Assembly (NCBI RefSeq): GCF_030687145.1
Contig: NZ_CP117460.1
Location: 4,402,001 to 4,466,000 of the forward strand
Length of the DNA: 64,000 nucleotides
Direction: 5' to 3'
Origin: Pseudomonas sp. FP1742
GTDB lineage: Bacteria > Pseudomonadota > Gammaproteobacteria > Pseudomonadales > Pseudomonadaceae
Positions 1 through 8,425 of the stretch are shown here, one piece after another. The notes below the pieces were generated by a model. It had not been told where the DNA came from and made no database searches. It saw only the letters and a list, made by a program, of their open reading frames with translations. The first letter of the stretch is position 1. Each line of letters begins with the position of its first letter. Both the position numbers and the translations under genes were made by a program.

Positions 1-306
1 GATTGTCTTCAAAATATCCAGCAGCGGATGGGTGGTGAAGACCGCTTCAACCGTCACTGCCACGCCCTGCCCGCTGAGCCGTTCGACCTCGTCGGCCACC
101 CATCGATGACAGTGGCGCAGATAGCGCTGATACCCCGCCTCATCGATTTTTTCTTCCCACAAATGAACAATCGGTGCCGGATCGACAAAGGCCCACACAT
201 CCAGCGCGGCCCCGCTCGCCTTGGCCAGCGCGACGGCACGGAGCAAGGCAGGGGACTGATGCAGGGTCCGGTCGGCAATCAGCAGCAAACGTTGATATTG
301 ACCCAT
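1..306 (-). CDS. Universal stress protein, cut by the left window edge
   Basis: The reverse strand reads an open frame from an ATG at 306-304 to the window edge (102 codons). It begins MGQYQRLLLIADRTLHQSPA, the same N-terminal pattern as the three complete USP genes in this window. An AGGTG Shine-Dalgarno lies just upstream. Only the first USP domain is visible; the rest lies beyond base 1. USP-fold proteins bind nucleotides or act as stress and dormancy factors in the cytoplasm. A perfect Anr/FNR box lies 75 bp upstream (382-395), so induction by low oxygen is likely. The family call is by similarity to its paralogues; the gene is truncated by the window, not broken. Confidence 0.85.
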   Translation of the reverse strand, partial: MGQYQRLLLIADRTLHQSPALLRAVALAKASGAALDVWAFVDPAPIVHLWEEKIDEAGYQRYLRHCHRWVADEVERLSGQGVAVTVEAVFTTHPLLDILKTI

Positions 307-381
307 CTCACACCTCCGCTCGAAACCGGTCCTCAAGCACCGGCATGGGCCAAGACTGCGCTCGTTACCCCCTCCCCCAGG

Positions 382-395
382 TTGATTTACATCAA
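382..395. promoter_or_regulatory. Anr/FNR box, perfect
   Basis: TTGATTTACATCAA matches TTGATnnnnATCAA exactly. It lies between divergent genes, 75 bp before the USP start at 306 and 136 bp before the GNAT start at 532. Confidence 0.85.
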
Positions 396-428
396 ATACC
401 CGCCAATGAACGCCCTCGTGACGGGTGT

Positions 429-442
429 CTGATCCAGATCAG
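429..442. promoter_or_regulatory. Anr/FNR-like palindrome, CTGAT type
   Basis: CTGATCCAGATCAG is a perfect palindrome with C/G instead of T/A at the outer pair of the FNR consensus. It lies 89 bp before the GNAT start. A near-identical 14-mer occurs at 18665-18678. Confidence 0.4.
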
Positions 443-531
443 ATTCACGGGCTGCCAGTGGCGTAGAAAGGAATCGACCGCGTGACTGATTTCCACGCAC
501 CCCACTTTTCAAACAGGATGGAGGACCTTCC

Positions 532-1098
532 ATGCTCACCGTCAAAGACCACAATGATCGGGCCGCGGCCGCCTATGCCGCAGTCACTGGAAAATACTGG
601 ATCGAAGCGCTCAGGGACGGTCGTCACGTGCTGATCAGGCCACTGCTGGAAAAGGACCGCGATCTTGAATATGCCTTCATCAAACGCCTGTCGCCCGAGT
701 CTCGGCACATGCGTTTTCTCGCACAGGTCAACGAACCGGGCGCCGCCATGCTCGACCAGTTGATGGACACCGACAACAAACAGCGCATGGCCTACATCGC
801 GCTGGTTCATGAAAACGGCAAATTGATCGAAATCGGCATCAGCCGCTACGCCGCCACGGCGGAACATGAGTGCGAATGCGCGGTGACGGTCGCTGATGAA
901 TGGCAGCACTTGGGCCTGGGCACCATTTTGATGGAACATCTGATCAAGGCTGCCCGCAGAAACGGTTTTCATCAGATGTATTCGATCGACGCCGCCAGCA
1001 ATACCTCCATGCGCGATCTGACCAAAGCCTTGGGTTTCGAGCGGCACAATGATCCCGACGACAGCCGTCAGGTCATCCATCGTCTGTATATGTCGTAA
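532..1098 (+). CDS. GNAT family N-acetyltransferase
   Basis: A 188-residue protein with a GNAT fold. A hydrophobic strand is followed by the acetyl-CoA loop QHLGLGT (motif A, about residue 125), and a C-terminal region ends in LGFERHNDPDD. The N-terminal part (GRHVLIRPLLEKDRDLEYAF) resembles the GNAT module found in Pat-type protein lysine acetyltransferases, so a protein substrate is possible but unproven. The start follows a GGAGG Shine-Dalgarno. A perfect Anr box (382-395) and a CTGAT-type box (429-442) lie upstream. It converges with the USP gene downstream across a shared hairpin. In this stress island a role in acetylation control of metabolic enzymes is plausible; that is inference. 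Confidence 0.8.
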   Translation: MLTVKDHNDRAAAAYAAVTGKYWIEALRDGRHVLIRPLLEKDRDLEYAFIKRLSPESRHMRFLAQVNEPGAAMLDQLMDTDNKQRMAYIALVHENGKLIEIGISRYAATAEHECECAVTVADEWQHLGLGTILMEHLIKAARRNGFHQMYSIDAASNTSMRDLTKALGFERHNDPDDSRQVIHRLYMS

Positions 1099-1105
1099 AA
1101 GCCGA

Positions 1106-1146
1106 TTGCCCCACGACGTACCGGTCAACGGTCCGCCGTGGGGCAA
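1106..1146. terminator. Bidirectional terminator hairpin between convergent genes
   Basis: TTGCCCCACG (1106-1115) pairs perfectly with CGTGGGGCAA (1137-1146). It sits between the ends of the GNAT gene and the reverse-strand USP gene. A TTTT run follows in the reverse direction. Confidence 0.6.
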
Positions 1147-1154
1147 ATCAACGT

Positions 1155-2078
1155 TCAGGGTTGCAACGACCTGTCGGGTTTGATCGCCAGCACACTGCAA
1201 GGGGCGCGGTGCAAGAGCTGTTCGGCAGTGGTCCCCAACAGCTTGTTCAACCCCGAGTGCTGCACCGTCCCCATCACAATGACATCGGTGCGATGGTCTT
1301 CGGCGAACTTGCAAATACTCGGCAACGGCGCACCTTCGATGAAGTGGCGACACTCCGGCGGCACGCCATGACGCTCGGCCAGCGCCGCAAACGCTTCGTG
1401 TTGCGCCGTGCCCATGGCTTCGTAAAGACCGGAAGCCAAAGGGAGTGCGCCAGCGCCCATGTCCATGGCGTACACGGCCGTCCAGTCATACACATGCACC
1501 AACTCGATCTTCGCCTCACACTGTTCAGCCAGCTTGGTGGCGGCGTCGATGATCTGGTCATTGAATACCAGGTCCTGCTCTTCGCTACGCAGCACGTCGA
1601 CGATGGCCAACACGTTGTGTGGCCGCGGATTCAGGGCGTTGGTCACCAGATGCACCGGCACCGGACAATCGCGCAACAACTGCCAGTCCAGCGGGGTGAA
1701 AAACACCCGCTTCAACGCTGATTCTTCCTGGGCATCCTTGATGATCAGGCTCAGCGCCATCTCGTTGACGAAGTGCAGGATTTCCTCGTAAGGGTGCTGC
1801 ACCCACACCACCTCGCTGGTGACCTCCACCCCGTGTTTGCTGATCAATTGGGCTTGTTCGGCAAGCCATTGCCGATGGGTTTGCAAATAACCGTCCCGGG
1901 CCTGGGCAATCTGCTCGGGGGCAAACAAGCCGGCGACGGCCAAGGCCTGCAAGTAATCGAATGCCACGATGTGCAGCGGCGACTGCATCGCGCGGGCCAA
2001 CGCGGCGGCCCGGTCGAACGCCGGAGTACGGGTCATGGATTGGGGGGCGATCAACAGTAAACGCTGAGTCTGCGACAT
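1155..2078 (-). CDS. Tandem-domain universal stress protein
   Basis: A 307-residue protein of two USP domains. The first spans about residues 1-145 (SQTQRLLLIAPQSM, FTPLDWQLLRDCPVPVHLV). The second spans about 155-305 and holds the typical glycine loop VIVMGTVQHSGLNKLLG and the ending CSVLAIKP. The start at 2078 is chosen because AGGTG precedes it; an upstream ATG at 2093 would add five residues. Tandem USPs of this size are cytoplasmic stress proteins of hypoxic or stationary cells. It shares domain order and FTPLD motifs with the USPs at 3680 and 29253, indicating local duplication. Only a weak FNR-like site (2152-2165) lies upstream. Confidence 0.9.
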   Translation of the reverse strand: MSQTQRLLLIAPQSMTRTPAFDRAAALARAMQSPLHIVAFDYLQALAVAGLFAPEQIAQARDGYLQTHRQWLAEQAQLISKHGVEVTSEVVWVQHPYEEILHFVNEMALSLIIKDAQEESALKRVFFTPLDWQLLRDCPVPVHLVTNALNPRPHNVLAIVDVLRSEEQDLVFNDQIIDAATKLAEQCEAKIELVHVYDWTAVYAMDMGAGALPLASGLYEAMGTAQHEAFAALAERHGVPPECRHFIEGAPLPSICKFAEDHRTDVIVMGTVQHSGLNKLLGTTAEQLLHRAPCSVLAIKPDRSLQP

Positions 2079-2151
2079 GGGACACCTCGGCACGCGGCCA
2101 TCTCGATACGGTGAGTAGAACCCTAGAGTGATCGCGGCAGATTCGGGCGAC

Positions 2152-2165
2152 TTGATCTTTGTCAG
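2152..2165. promoter_or_regulatory. Weak FNR-like site
   Basis: TTGATCTTTGTCAG has a perfect left half and two mismatches in the right half. It lies 73 bp before the USP start at 2078 and could be chance. Confidence 0.25.
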
Positions 2166-2185
2166 CTACAGCGCTCGGATGCCCG

Positions 2186-3424
2186 TCAATGCAGCAAGAT
2201 GCCCGCCCACATCGCCAACGTCAGCAAGACCTGGCCGGGAATGACATACGCGGCGAACCGGCGCCCGCCGCTGACCCAGGCCACCAGGCATTTGCTCAGG
2301 GAGTTACTGCTCACGGCAACCAGCGTGGGCGCGGCAATGGCGTCGAACGGCAACAGCCCGGCCTTGGCCAGGGCGCCAACGGACGCCGTCGAAGTATGGA
2401 TATCGGCGAAACCGGTAAGCATCGCCGTGACCATCACGCCTATCTCGCCAAAGCGGCTGAGCACCATCGACGACAGGAAGGTCATGCCGGTCATGGCCAG
2501 CGTCAGGGCCAAGGCCAGCTTGAGGTTGAACGCGCCGCCGACCTTGATCGGCTGGTTCGCGCCGCTCGCCGGTTTGAGCAACATCAGGCTCAGGCCATAC
2601 AGCGCCGTGGCGGCGACACCCAACAACAGCGCCCCCCACATGTACCGCAATAGACCGATATCGACCGCCCCCAGGATCAAGCCGACCTGAATCACCGTGG
2701 CCAGATTGGACAGCATCGCTGCCGCACTGAGGATTTTGAGGTTGTCCGGCTCCTTGGCGGCAAGGTGCCCCATCGCGGCGATGGTCGCGATGCTGGAAGC
2801 GAACCCGGAGGCGATGGCGCTGACCACATAGCCGTAACGGGCACCCAAGGTACGAACGGCAATATGCCCTACGGCCCCGACGGCCATCAGCAACACCGTC
2901 AGGGTGCAAATGGTGCGCAGATTGATGGCGGCATAGGGGCCGATAAAGCGATCCGGCGCCAATGGCAACACCACCAGGGCAGCGACCAACAGCACCAGAC
3001 CGTCGCGCATTTCCCCTTCGGTCAATTGGCTGCGCGCGAAATGGTGCAGTTTCTGGCGATACGTCAGCAGCCCCGCCACCATCACGCCAATGGCGATGGC
3101 CAGCTCGGGCGCGGAGCCACACAATGCCCCCAACGCCAATACCGTGAATAACGCCACTTCACTGGTGACACCAGGATCAGTGCCCAGGCTCCGCCAGTAA
3201 GCCACGGTGACCAGCAAGGCCACCGAAACCGCCATGATGCCCACCAGCAAACCGCCACCGACCTGCATCGCCACATAACCCAGCAACGCGGTGATCGCGA
3301 ACGTGCGCAATCCGGCACAGGCGCGACTGTCTCCCCGCCCCTTGTGCCGTTCACGTTCAAGGCCGATGAGCATGCCGATCCCCAGCGCAGCTGCCGCGCC
3401 TGCCAGGCTCAAGGTGTCGTTCAT
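2186..3424 (-). CDS. MgtC/DUF4010 family membrane protein
   Basis: A 412-residue, highly hydrophobic protein. Residues about 5-130 match the MgtC/SapB pattern, with GIGMLIGLERERH and the TFAITALLGYVA segment. The rest resembles DUF4010, with many membrane helices. The start at 3424 is chosen because LSLAGAAAALGIGMLIGLER is the usual N-terminus; an upstream frame to 3550 adds residues unlike the family and there is no clear Shine-Dalgarno. MgtC relatives modulate ATP synthase or Mg2+ homeostasis, but the function of the DUF4010 form is not established. A one-mismatch Anr box lies 58 bp upstream, typical spacing for activation. Confidence 0.8.
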   Translation of the reverse strand: MNDTLSLAGAAAALGIGMLIGLERERHKGRGDSRACAGLRTFAITALLGYVAMQVGGGLLVGIMAVSVALLVTVAYWRSLGTDPGVTSEVALFTVLALGALCGSAPELAIAIGVMVAGLLTYRQKLHHFARSQLTEGEMRDGLVLLVAALVVLPLAPDRFIGPYAAINLRTICTLTVLLMAVGAVGHIAVRTLGARYGYVVSAIASGFASSIATIAAMGHLAAKEPDNLKILSAAAMLSNLATVIQVGLILGAVDIGLLRYMWGALLLGVAATALYGLSLMLLKPASGANQPIKVGGAFNLKLALALTLAMTGMTFLSSMVLSRFGEIGVMVTAMLTGFADIHTSTASVGALAKAGLLPFDAIAAPTLVAVSSNSLSKCLVAWVSGGRRFAAYVIPGQVLLTLAMWAGILLH

Positions 3425-3482
3425 GCGATTGCGTCCGGGTAAACCACAAGCCACAGACTGCGCCGGCATGACGCAAGAGAGG

Positions 3483-3496
3483 TTGATATTGGTCAA
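3483..3496. promoter_or_regulatory. Anr/FNR box, one mismatch
   Basis: TTGATATTGGTCAA lies 58 bp before the MgtC/DUF4010 start, in the divergent gap with the USP gene at 3680. Confidence 0.65.
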
Positions 3497-3558
3497 TGTT
3501 TTGTAGATGGACGCGCGACTCACCACACGTCGGGCCGTCTGCTGCATCACTCGCCAGG

Positions 3559-3572
3559 TTGATAAAGATCAA
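3559..3572. promoter_or_regulatory. Anr/FNR box, perfect
   Basis: TTGATAAAGATCAA lies 107 bp before the USP start at 3680. A GGATAA stretch about 24 bp downstream could be the -10 element. Confidence 0.85.
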
Positions 3573-3679
3573 GCCCTCTCCCCCGGTCGGCGGCAGGATA
3601 AAAACCAGGCTTCCACTGCCCAGACGCAGGGGTGCCAGTGAGCACTGGAATTTCTACGATTATCGACGGGAGTTTGGTC

Positions 3680-4600
3680 ATGTCTGAGCAATCACGCTTC
3701 ATGCTGGTCGTCTCGCCCCTCATGGAAAACAGCCCCGCGTTCGACCGCGCCGCTGCATTGGCCAAGGCCTCGGACGCGGCCCTGCACATCGTCGCCTTCG
3801 ACTACCTGGAAGGCCTGGCAACGGCGAGCATGGTCAACGAACAAGCGCTGGAGGAGATGCGGCTGGGGTATGTCGAGCGCCATCGCCAATGGCTCGAAGA
3901 ACAGGCCCGCCCCTTGCGTAAAATCGGGGTGCCCGTCACCACGGAGGTGATTTGGGTTGAACGCCCTTTGCAGGAAATCCTCATTCATCTCAAAGAACAA
4001 CCCATGGCGGTACTGATCAAGGCACTGGAATACGAGTCGCTGCTGTCACGGATAATGTTCACCCCCCTGGATATCCATTTGCTGCGCGAATGCCCGGTGC
4101 CGCTGCATTTTGTCAGCCACGCGAAGCACGCGCTGCCGCGCAGGATCCTCGCCGCGGTCGACCCCTTCCACAGCAAAACTCAGTACAAGGATTTCAACGA
4201 CAGGATCCTGCGCGAGGCCTCAAAACTGGCCAGCACCTGTAATGCCCAGCTCGACGTGATCTACGCCCACGACCTTTCATCCCTCAGCGCGGACGAGTTC
4301 GATTTCGACAGTAGCTCGGCGCTGTTTTCTTCTGGCAAAGCCAAGACGCTGTTCGACGCACAGGCCGATGCCTTCCGCGATCTGGCCGAGCGCAATGGTA
4401 TTGCGCCAGAGCAACAGCACATGATCATGGGTAACCCGAGCAAGGTCATTACCCAATACGCCGACGCCTACGACATCGACGTGATTGTCATGGGCCGGGT
4501 CGGCCATCGAGGCGTGGGCCGCTTGGTGGGCAGCACGGTGGAGCATCTGCTGTACAAAATGCCATGCAGTGTATGGGTGGTTTCACCTGAGGAACTGTAG
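3680..4600 (+). CDS. Tandem-domain universal stress protein
   Basis: A 306-residue protein with two USP domains. The first has FMLVVSPLMENSPAFDRAAA and FTPLDIHLLRECPVPLHFV. The second has VIVMGRVGHRGVGRLVGSTV and ends in the CSVWVVSPEEL type of strand. The start at 3680 follows a GGGAG Shine-Dalgarno; an in-frame ATG at 3632 has none. It is a paralogue of the USPs at 1155 and 29253. The perfect Anr box at 3559-3572 marks it as a probable low-oxygen gene. The specific ligand or partner is unknown. Confidence 0.92.
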   Translation: MSEQSRFMLVVSPLMENSPAFDRAAALAKASDAALHIVAFDYLEGLATASMVNEQALEEMRLGYVERHRQWLEEQARPLRKIGVPVTTEVIWVERPLQEILIHLKEQPMAVLIKALEYESLLSRIMFTPLDIHLLRECPVPLHFVSHAKHALPRRILAAVDPFHSKTQYKDFNDRILREASKLASTCNAQLDVIYAHDLSSLSADEFDFDSSSALFSSGKAKTLFDAQADAFRDLAERNGIAPEQQHMIMGNPSKVITQYADAYDIDVIVMGRVGHRGVGRLVGSTVEHLLYKMPCSVWVVSPEEL

Positions 4601-4651
4601 AGCGCTGTTTCGCACAGCCGCCACCCCACAACTTGCCTCAGCGCCCGGTCA

Positions 4652-7498
4652 CTATTGGTGTACTGCCGGGCGCTGAACAGCAACCTGATGCTCAGGGTTC
4701 TTCAAACGCAAAACCAGCTTGCGCAGCTCACTGAACCAGAAAACCGTGCTGGCCATGGCAAAACAGAACCCCCACTGGCTCAGTGTCAGGGCACTCGTGC
4801 CGAACGCCTTATTGAGTGGCGACCAGTGCACCACGGCAATCTGCAAAGTCAGCGCCAACGCAATGGCCCCCCAGAGCCACCGGTTGGCGAACAACCCGAT
4901 AAATGCACTGGCCGACTCTGAGCGAGCGCTCAGCGCATTGAACAGCTGCGCCAATACAAGGACGGTAAAACCGGCAGTGCGTGCTTGAACCAGCGATTCA
5001 TGCCCGGGTATCAAACCATCGGGCAGCATCCAGTCGACCGTCAGCAAGCTCGCCAACGCCATCACCAGACCGACCTGGAGCACGCCGCTCCACATTCTTG
5101 CATCGATGATTCGATCCGTGGGCTTGCGCGGGCTACGCCTCATCACCCCCTCATCATGCGGATCAAGCCCCATGGCGATGGCAGGTGCCGCATCAGTGAT
5201 CAGATTGATCCACAGAATCTGGGTGGCCAGCAGCGGCAGAACGATCCCGCCCCGTTCATCAACCAGGCCGATGACGCCGGCACCGATGACGGCAAGAAAG
5301 ACCGTCAGGACTTCCCCCATGTTGGAAGACAGCAAGTAACGGAGAAACTTGCGGATATTGTCCAGAATCCCGCGCCCTTCGCGAACAGCCGACACGATGG
5401 TGGCGAAGTTATCGTCAGCCAGAATCATTTTTCCAGCCTGTTTGGTCACTTCCGTGCCGGTGATGCCCATGGCAATGCCGATATCGGCCGACTTCAGTGC
5501 CGGGGCATCATTCACGCCATCCCCGGTCATCGCCACCACATGCCCCTGGGCCTGAAGCGCATCGACGATCCGCAGCTTATGCGAGGGCGCCACGCGTGCA
5601 TAAACCGATGTCGATTTGACGGCCTCGGCCAGTGCCGCATCGTCCAGCTTATCCAGATCGGCACCGGTCAACGCCCCGGCCCCGGCCTGGATGATGCCCA
5701 GATCCTCGGCGATGCGGGCGGCCGTTCGCGGATGGTCGCCAGTGATCATAATGATCCGGATGCCTGCGCGATGGGCCTGGGCGATGGCCGGCGCGACTTC
5801 TTCACGCGGTGGATCACTGATGCCGACCGTACCGATGAAAACAAGCGCTGTCTCAAGGGCTTCACCGGCCGCGACCTCCTCGCCAGGCGCCAAAGGACGG
5901 TAAGCCACGGAAAGCGTACGCAACGCGGCACTCGACAACTCATTCACATCAGCCACGGCTTTTGCACGCAAATCGTCGGTCAGTGGCACCACGTCCATGC
6001 CGACTTGAACATGGGTGCAATGTTGCAGCAGCACATCGGGCGCGCCCTTGCTGATCAACAATCGCTCATCGTTGTGCTCATGATCGATAACCACAGCCGA
6101 CATCATTTTTCGAGCGGAAGTAAACGGTATTTCAGCCACGCGCTCGAAGCGCTCCTGGCTGCGTGCGGGCGCATCAAGCTTGCGCTCCGCCACCAGAAAG
6201 GCGCCTTCGGTCGGATCGCCTCGTATCACCCAGGTGCCATCTTCCTGCTGTGTAAGCGCGGCATTGCCAGCCAGGCTTCCGCCGCGCAATAACAGCACGT
6301 TCTCGCTGTGCACCGGGCCACTGCTCAGGGGCACGTCCTGGTGATGAATCTGCCCCTGCGGGGCGTAACCGACACCGCTGACCATCCCTTTGCCCGAGGC
6401 AGTCATGGTTTGCTGGATGGTCATTTCGGAACGGGTCAGCGTACCGGTCTTGTCGGTGCAGATGACCGATGCAGAGCCCAAGGTCTCCACTGAAGACAGG
6501 CGCTTGATGATGGCTTTGCTGCGCGCCATCCGCAGCATGCCGAACGCCAGCACCAGCGACAGAACAGCGGGCAGCCCCTCTGGCACCGCAGCCACCGCCA
6601 GGGACACACCCAGCAGGACAACCTGCAGTAAATCGTCGACACCCCGAACATCAGTGAGCATCAGCACGGTCGCGACGACAACCGAGGCGATGACCAGCAC
6701 CGCGAGGCCAATCATCTTGCCTATCTCGCGCACCTCCTTTTGCAGAGGTGTCACCTCTTCGGGCGTGACATCCATCAGGTGCGCTATCGCCCCTACCTCC
6801 GTCGCCATGCCGACCGCCGTGACAATGCCGAGCCCCACCCCCTGAACGATGGCCGTGCCTTTGAAAACCATGTTGGCGCGCTCTGCCAAGGGCACTTCGC
6901 TGTCCAGACGGAGGGTGTCTTTGCAAACCGCTTCACTCTCCCCGGTCAGCGAAGCTTCCATTACCCGCAAGGCATTGGCCTGAACGAGTCGAGCATCGGC
7001 GCCCACCGAGTCGCCTTCGGATAACACCAGCAGGTCCCCAATCACCAGGTGATGACTGGGGATACGCGCCACGGTGCCATCGCGCATGACTGAAGAAGAG
7101 GTTTGAGTCAGTTTGGCCAACGCCGCAACAGCTCGTTGTGAGCGGGTTTCCTGGAAAAACCCCAGGAGCGCATTAACCAGCACAATCAGAAGGATGACCA
7201 ATGCATCGACCGGCCAATCGCGGCCATCCATCAGGAACCAGGTGACCAGGGTGATGGCCACCGCGGCGAACAGCAGATACACCAGCGGATCCTGAAACTG
7301 CGCCAGAAGATAACGCCAGGCGGGTTTGACCGGTTGGGTCCGTAACTCATTGGGTCCGTCACGGTTCAACCGGGCCTGGGCTTGCGCACTGGATAAGCCC
7401 GTGCCGATGTCTGTGTCCAGCTCACGGGCAATCGTCTCCACATCTTTAAGGTATGGGGATGTTATACGGGGGCTACCAGACTCAACTGTCCTGCTCAT
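4652..7498 (-). CDS. Cation-transporting P-type ATPase, PMR1/SERCA (P2A)-like
   Basis: A 948-residue pump with the full set of P-type motifs: an N-terminal cation-ATPase domain, TGES at 185-188 (actuator), PEGLP at 305-309 in the fourth helix (the Ca2+/Mn2+ type), DKTGT with phosphorylated Asp349, GDGVNDAP in the hinge, and a C-terminal bundle of helices. Length fits bacterial P2A Ca2+ pumps. Mycobacterial CtpF, in the DosR dormancy regulon, is of this type. It is divergent from the BON gene. The one-mismatch Anr box at 7514-7527 is only 16 bp before this start codon, so it more likely serves the BON gene. Substrate specificity is inferred from PEGLP only. Confidence 0.9.
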   Translation of the reverse strand: MSRTVESGSPRITSPYLKDVETIARELDTDIGTGLSSAQAQARLNRDGPNELRTQPVKPAWRYLLAQFQDPLVYLLFAAVAITLVTWFLMDGRDWPVDALVILLIVLVNALLGFFQETRSQRAVAALAKLTQTSSSVMRDGTVARIPSHHLVIGDLLVLSEGDSVGADARLVQANALRVMEASLTGESEAVCKDTLRLDSEVPLAERANMVFKGTAIVQGVGLGIVTAVGMATEVGAIAHLMDVTPEEVTPLQKEVREIGKMIGLAVLVIASVVVATVLMLTDVRGVDDLLQVVLLGVSLAVAAVPEGLPAVLSLVLAFGMLRMARSKAIIKRLSSVETLGSASVICTDKTGTLTRSEMTIQQTMTASGKGMVSGVGYAPQGQIHHQDVPLSSGPVHSENVLLLRGGSLAGNAALTQQEDGTWVIRGDPTEGAFLVAERKLDAPARSQERFERVAEIPFTSARKMMSAVVIDHEHNDERLLISKGAPDVLLQHCTHVQVGMDVVPLTDDLRAKAVADVNELSSAALRTLSVAYRPLAPGEEVAAGEALETALVFIGTVGISDPPREEVAPAIAQAHRAGIRIIMITGDHPRTAARIAEDLGIIQAGAGALTGADLDKLDDAALAEAVKSTSVYARVAPSHKLRIVDALQAQGHVVAMTGDGVNDAPALKSADIGIAMGITGTEVTKQAGKMILADDNFATIVSAVREGRGILDNIRKFLRYLLSSNMGEVLTVFLAVIGAGVIGLVDERGGIVLPLLATQILWINLITDAAPAIAMGLDPHDEGVMRRSPRKPTDRIIDARMWSGVLQVGLVMALASLLTVDWMLPDGLIPGHESLVQARTAGFTVLVLAQLFNALSARSESASAFIGLFANRWLWGAIALALTLQIAVVHWSPLNKAFGTSALTLSQWGFCFAMASTVFWFSELRKLVLRLKNPEHQVAVQRPAVHQ

Positions 7499-7513
7499 CT
7501 CTCGGATGCCTTG

Positions 7514-7527
7514 TTGATTTAGCTCAA
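7514..7527. promoter_or_regulatory. Anr/FNR box, one mismatch
   Basis: TTGATTTAGCTCAA lies 88 bp before the BON-domain gene and 16 bp before the divergent ATPase start. The geometry fits activation of the BON gene and perhaps obstruction of the ATPase promoter. Confidence 0.6.
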
Positions 7528-7615
7528 TGTCCTTGCGCTGTTCAAGTGTAGAAAAAACTGAGCGGACCGGGCTTGCGGTCCATTGCCATCAACGCATCAG
7601 ACAGAGGACATCACC

Positions 7616-8263
7616 ATGAACGACTTGAGTCTGCGTCAGAGCATTATGGATGAGCTTGAATTCCAGCCTGAGATCGATGCCGCCAACATCGGGGTAACCG
7701 TGGACAACGGCGTCGTCACGCTCACCGGGCACGTTAAAAGCTACGCGCAAAAAGTCAGCGCGGAACGCGCGGTAAAAAGCATAAAAGGGGTACGCGCCGT
7801 GGCCGAAGAAATTCAGGTCAGGCCGATGAAAAGCGCCGGCACGGCGGACGACGCCATTGCCTCCCGCGCCTTGAACATCCTCACCTGGAGCTCCGATATT
7901 CCTGAGCAGGACATCAAAGTCATCGTGCAGAAAGGGTGGATCACCCTTGAAGGCGAAGTGGACTGGCAGTACCAGAAAGAAACCGCCGAGATGGCCGTGC
8001 GCAAGCTGTCGGGAGTGGTAGGCGTGGACAATCGGCTCACCCTTCGCCCGCAGGTGAACGTGGAGGATATCCAGCGTCGTATCGAAGAAGCCCTCAAGCG
8101 CAACGCCGAAGTCGATGCCCAGGAAATTCACGTCAAGGTCGAAGGCGATGTGGTGAAGCTGGAAGGCAAGGTACATTTGTGGCGCGAACGCAAGATCGCC
8201 GAACGTGCCGCCTGGTCAGTGCCGGGGGTGAGGCAAGTTGATGATCATCTGCGCATTGCCTGA
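7616..8263 (+). CDS. Triple BON-domain protein
   Basis: A 215-residue protein of three BON domains at about residues 3-70, 78-145 and 150-215. Each carries the V-x-NG-V-V-x-L-x-G core (VDNGVVTLTGHV, VQKGWITLEGEV, VEGDVVKLEGKV). There is no signal peptide, so unlike OsmY it should stay in the cytoplasm. The start follows an AGAGGA Shine-Dalgarno. BON domains bind phospholipids or ligands in osmotic-shock and hypoxia proteins. It has its own upstream Anr-like box and is probably monocistronic, since an inverted repeat follows the gene. Confidence 0.9.
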   Translation: MNDLSLRQSIMDELEFQPEIDAANIGVTVDNGVVTLTGHVKSYAQKVSAERAVKSIKGVRAVAEEIQVRPMKSAGTADDAIASRALNILTWSSDIPEQDIKVIVQKGWITLEGEVDWQYQKETAEMAVRKLSGVVGVDNRLTLRPQVNVEDIQRRIEEALKRNAEVDAQEIHVKVEGDVVKLEGKVHLWRERKIAERAAWSVPGVRQVDDHLRIA

Positions 8264-8272
8264 GTCAATGGG

Positions 8273-8297
8273 CCCGGGGAGCCCGTAATTCCCCGGG
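8273..8297 (+). terminator. Possible terminator hairpin after the BON gene
   Basis: CCCGGGGA (8273-8280) and TCCCCGGG (8290-8297) form an 8-bp stem with a 9-nt loop, ten bases after the BON stop. No T-run follows, so it may only stabilise the 3' end. Confidence 0.35.
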
Positions 8298-8327
8298 ATA
8301 CCAGGCACTTGCGACGGGCCAACGGCT

Positions 8328-8366
8328 TTCCGTTCGTCGATTGCTCCCGCAATCTTCCGAACGGAA
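8328..8366. promoter_or_regulatory. Nested inverted repeat upstream of fnr paralogue A
   Basis: TTCCGTTCG (8328-8336) pairs with CGAACGGAA (8358-8366), and within the loop GATTG pairs with CAATC. A TATGCT -10-like hexamer follows at 8390. A similar element precedes the second FNR paralogue at 37974-38019. No Anr box was found here. Confidence 0.4.
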
Positions 8367-8425
8367 TCCGTGCCCGGGTTCACAGCACCTATGCTTTATA
8401 TATAACCACCCAAGGCGCCATTGAC

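Noticed and set aside
2304..3122. Long alternative frames inside MgtC, the ATPases and the phosphoketolase (for example 35496-37703 on the + strand)
   Set aside because: GC-rich codon use leaves opposite-strand frames open. These translate to low-complexity Arg/His/Gln-rich sequence and overlap genes with clear motifs.
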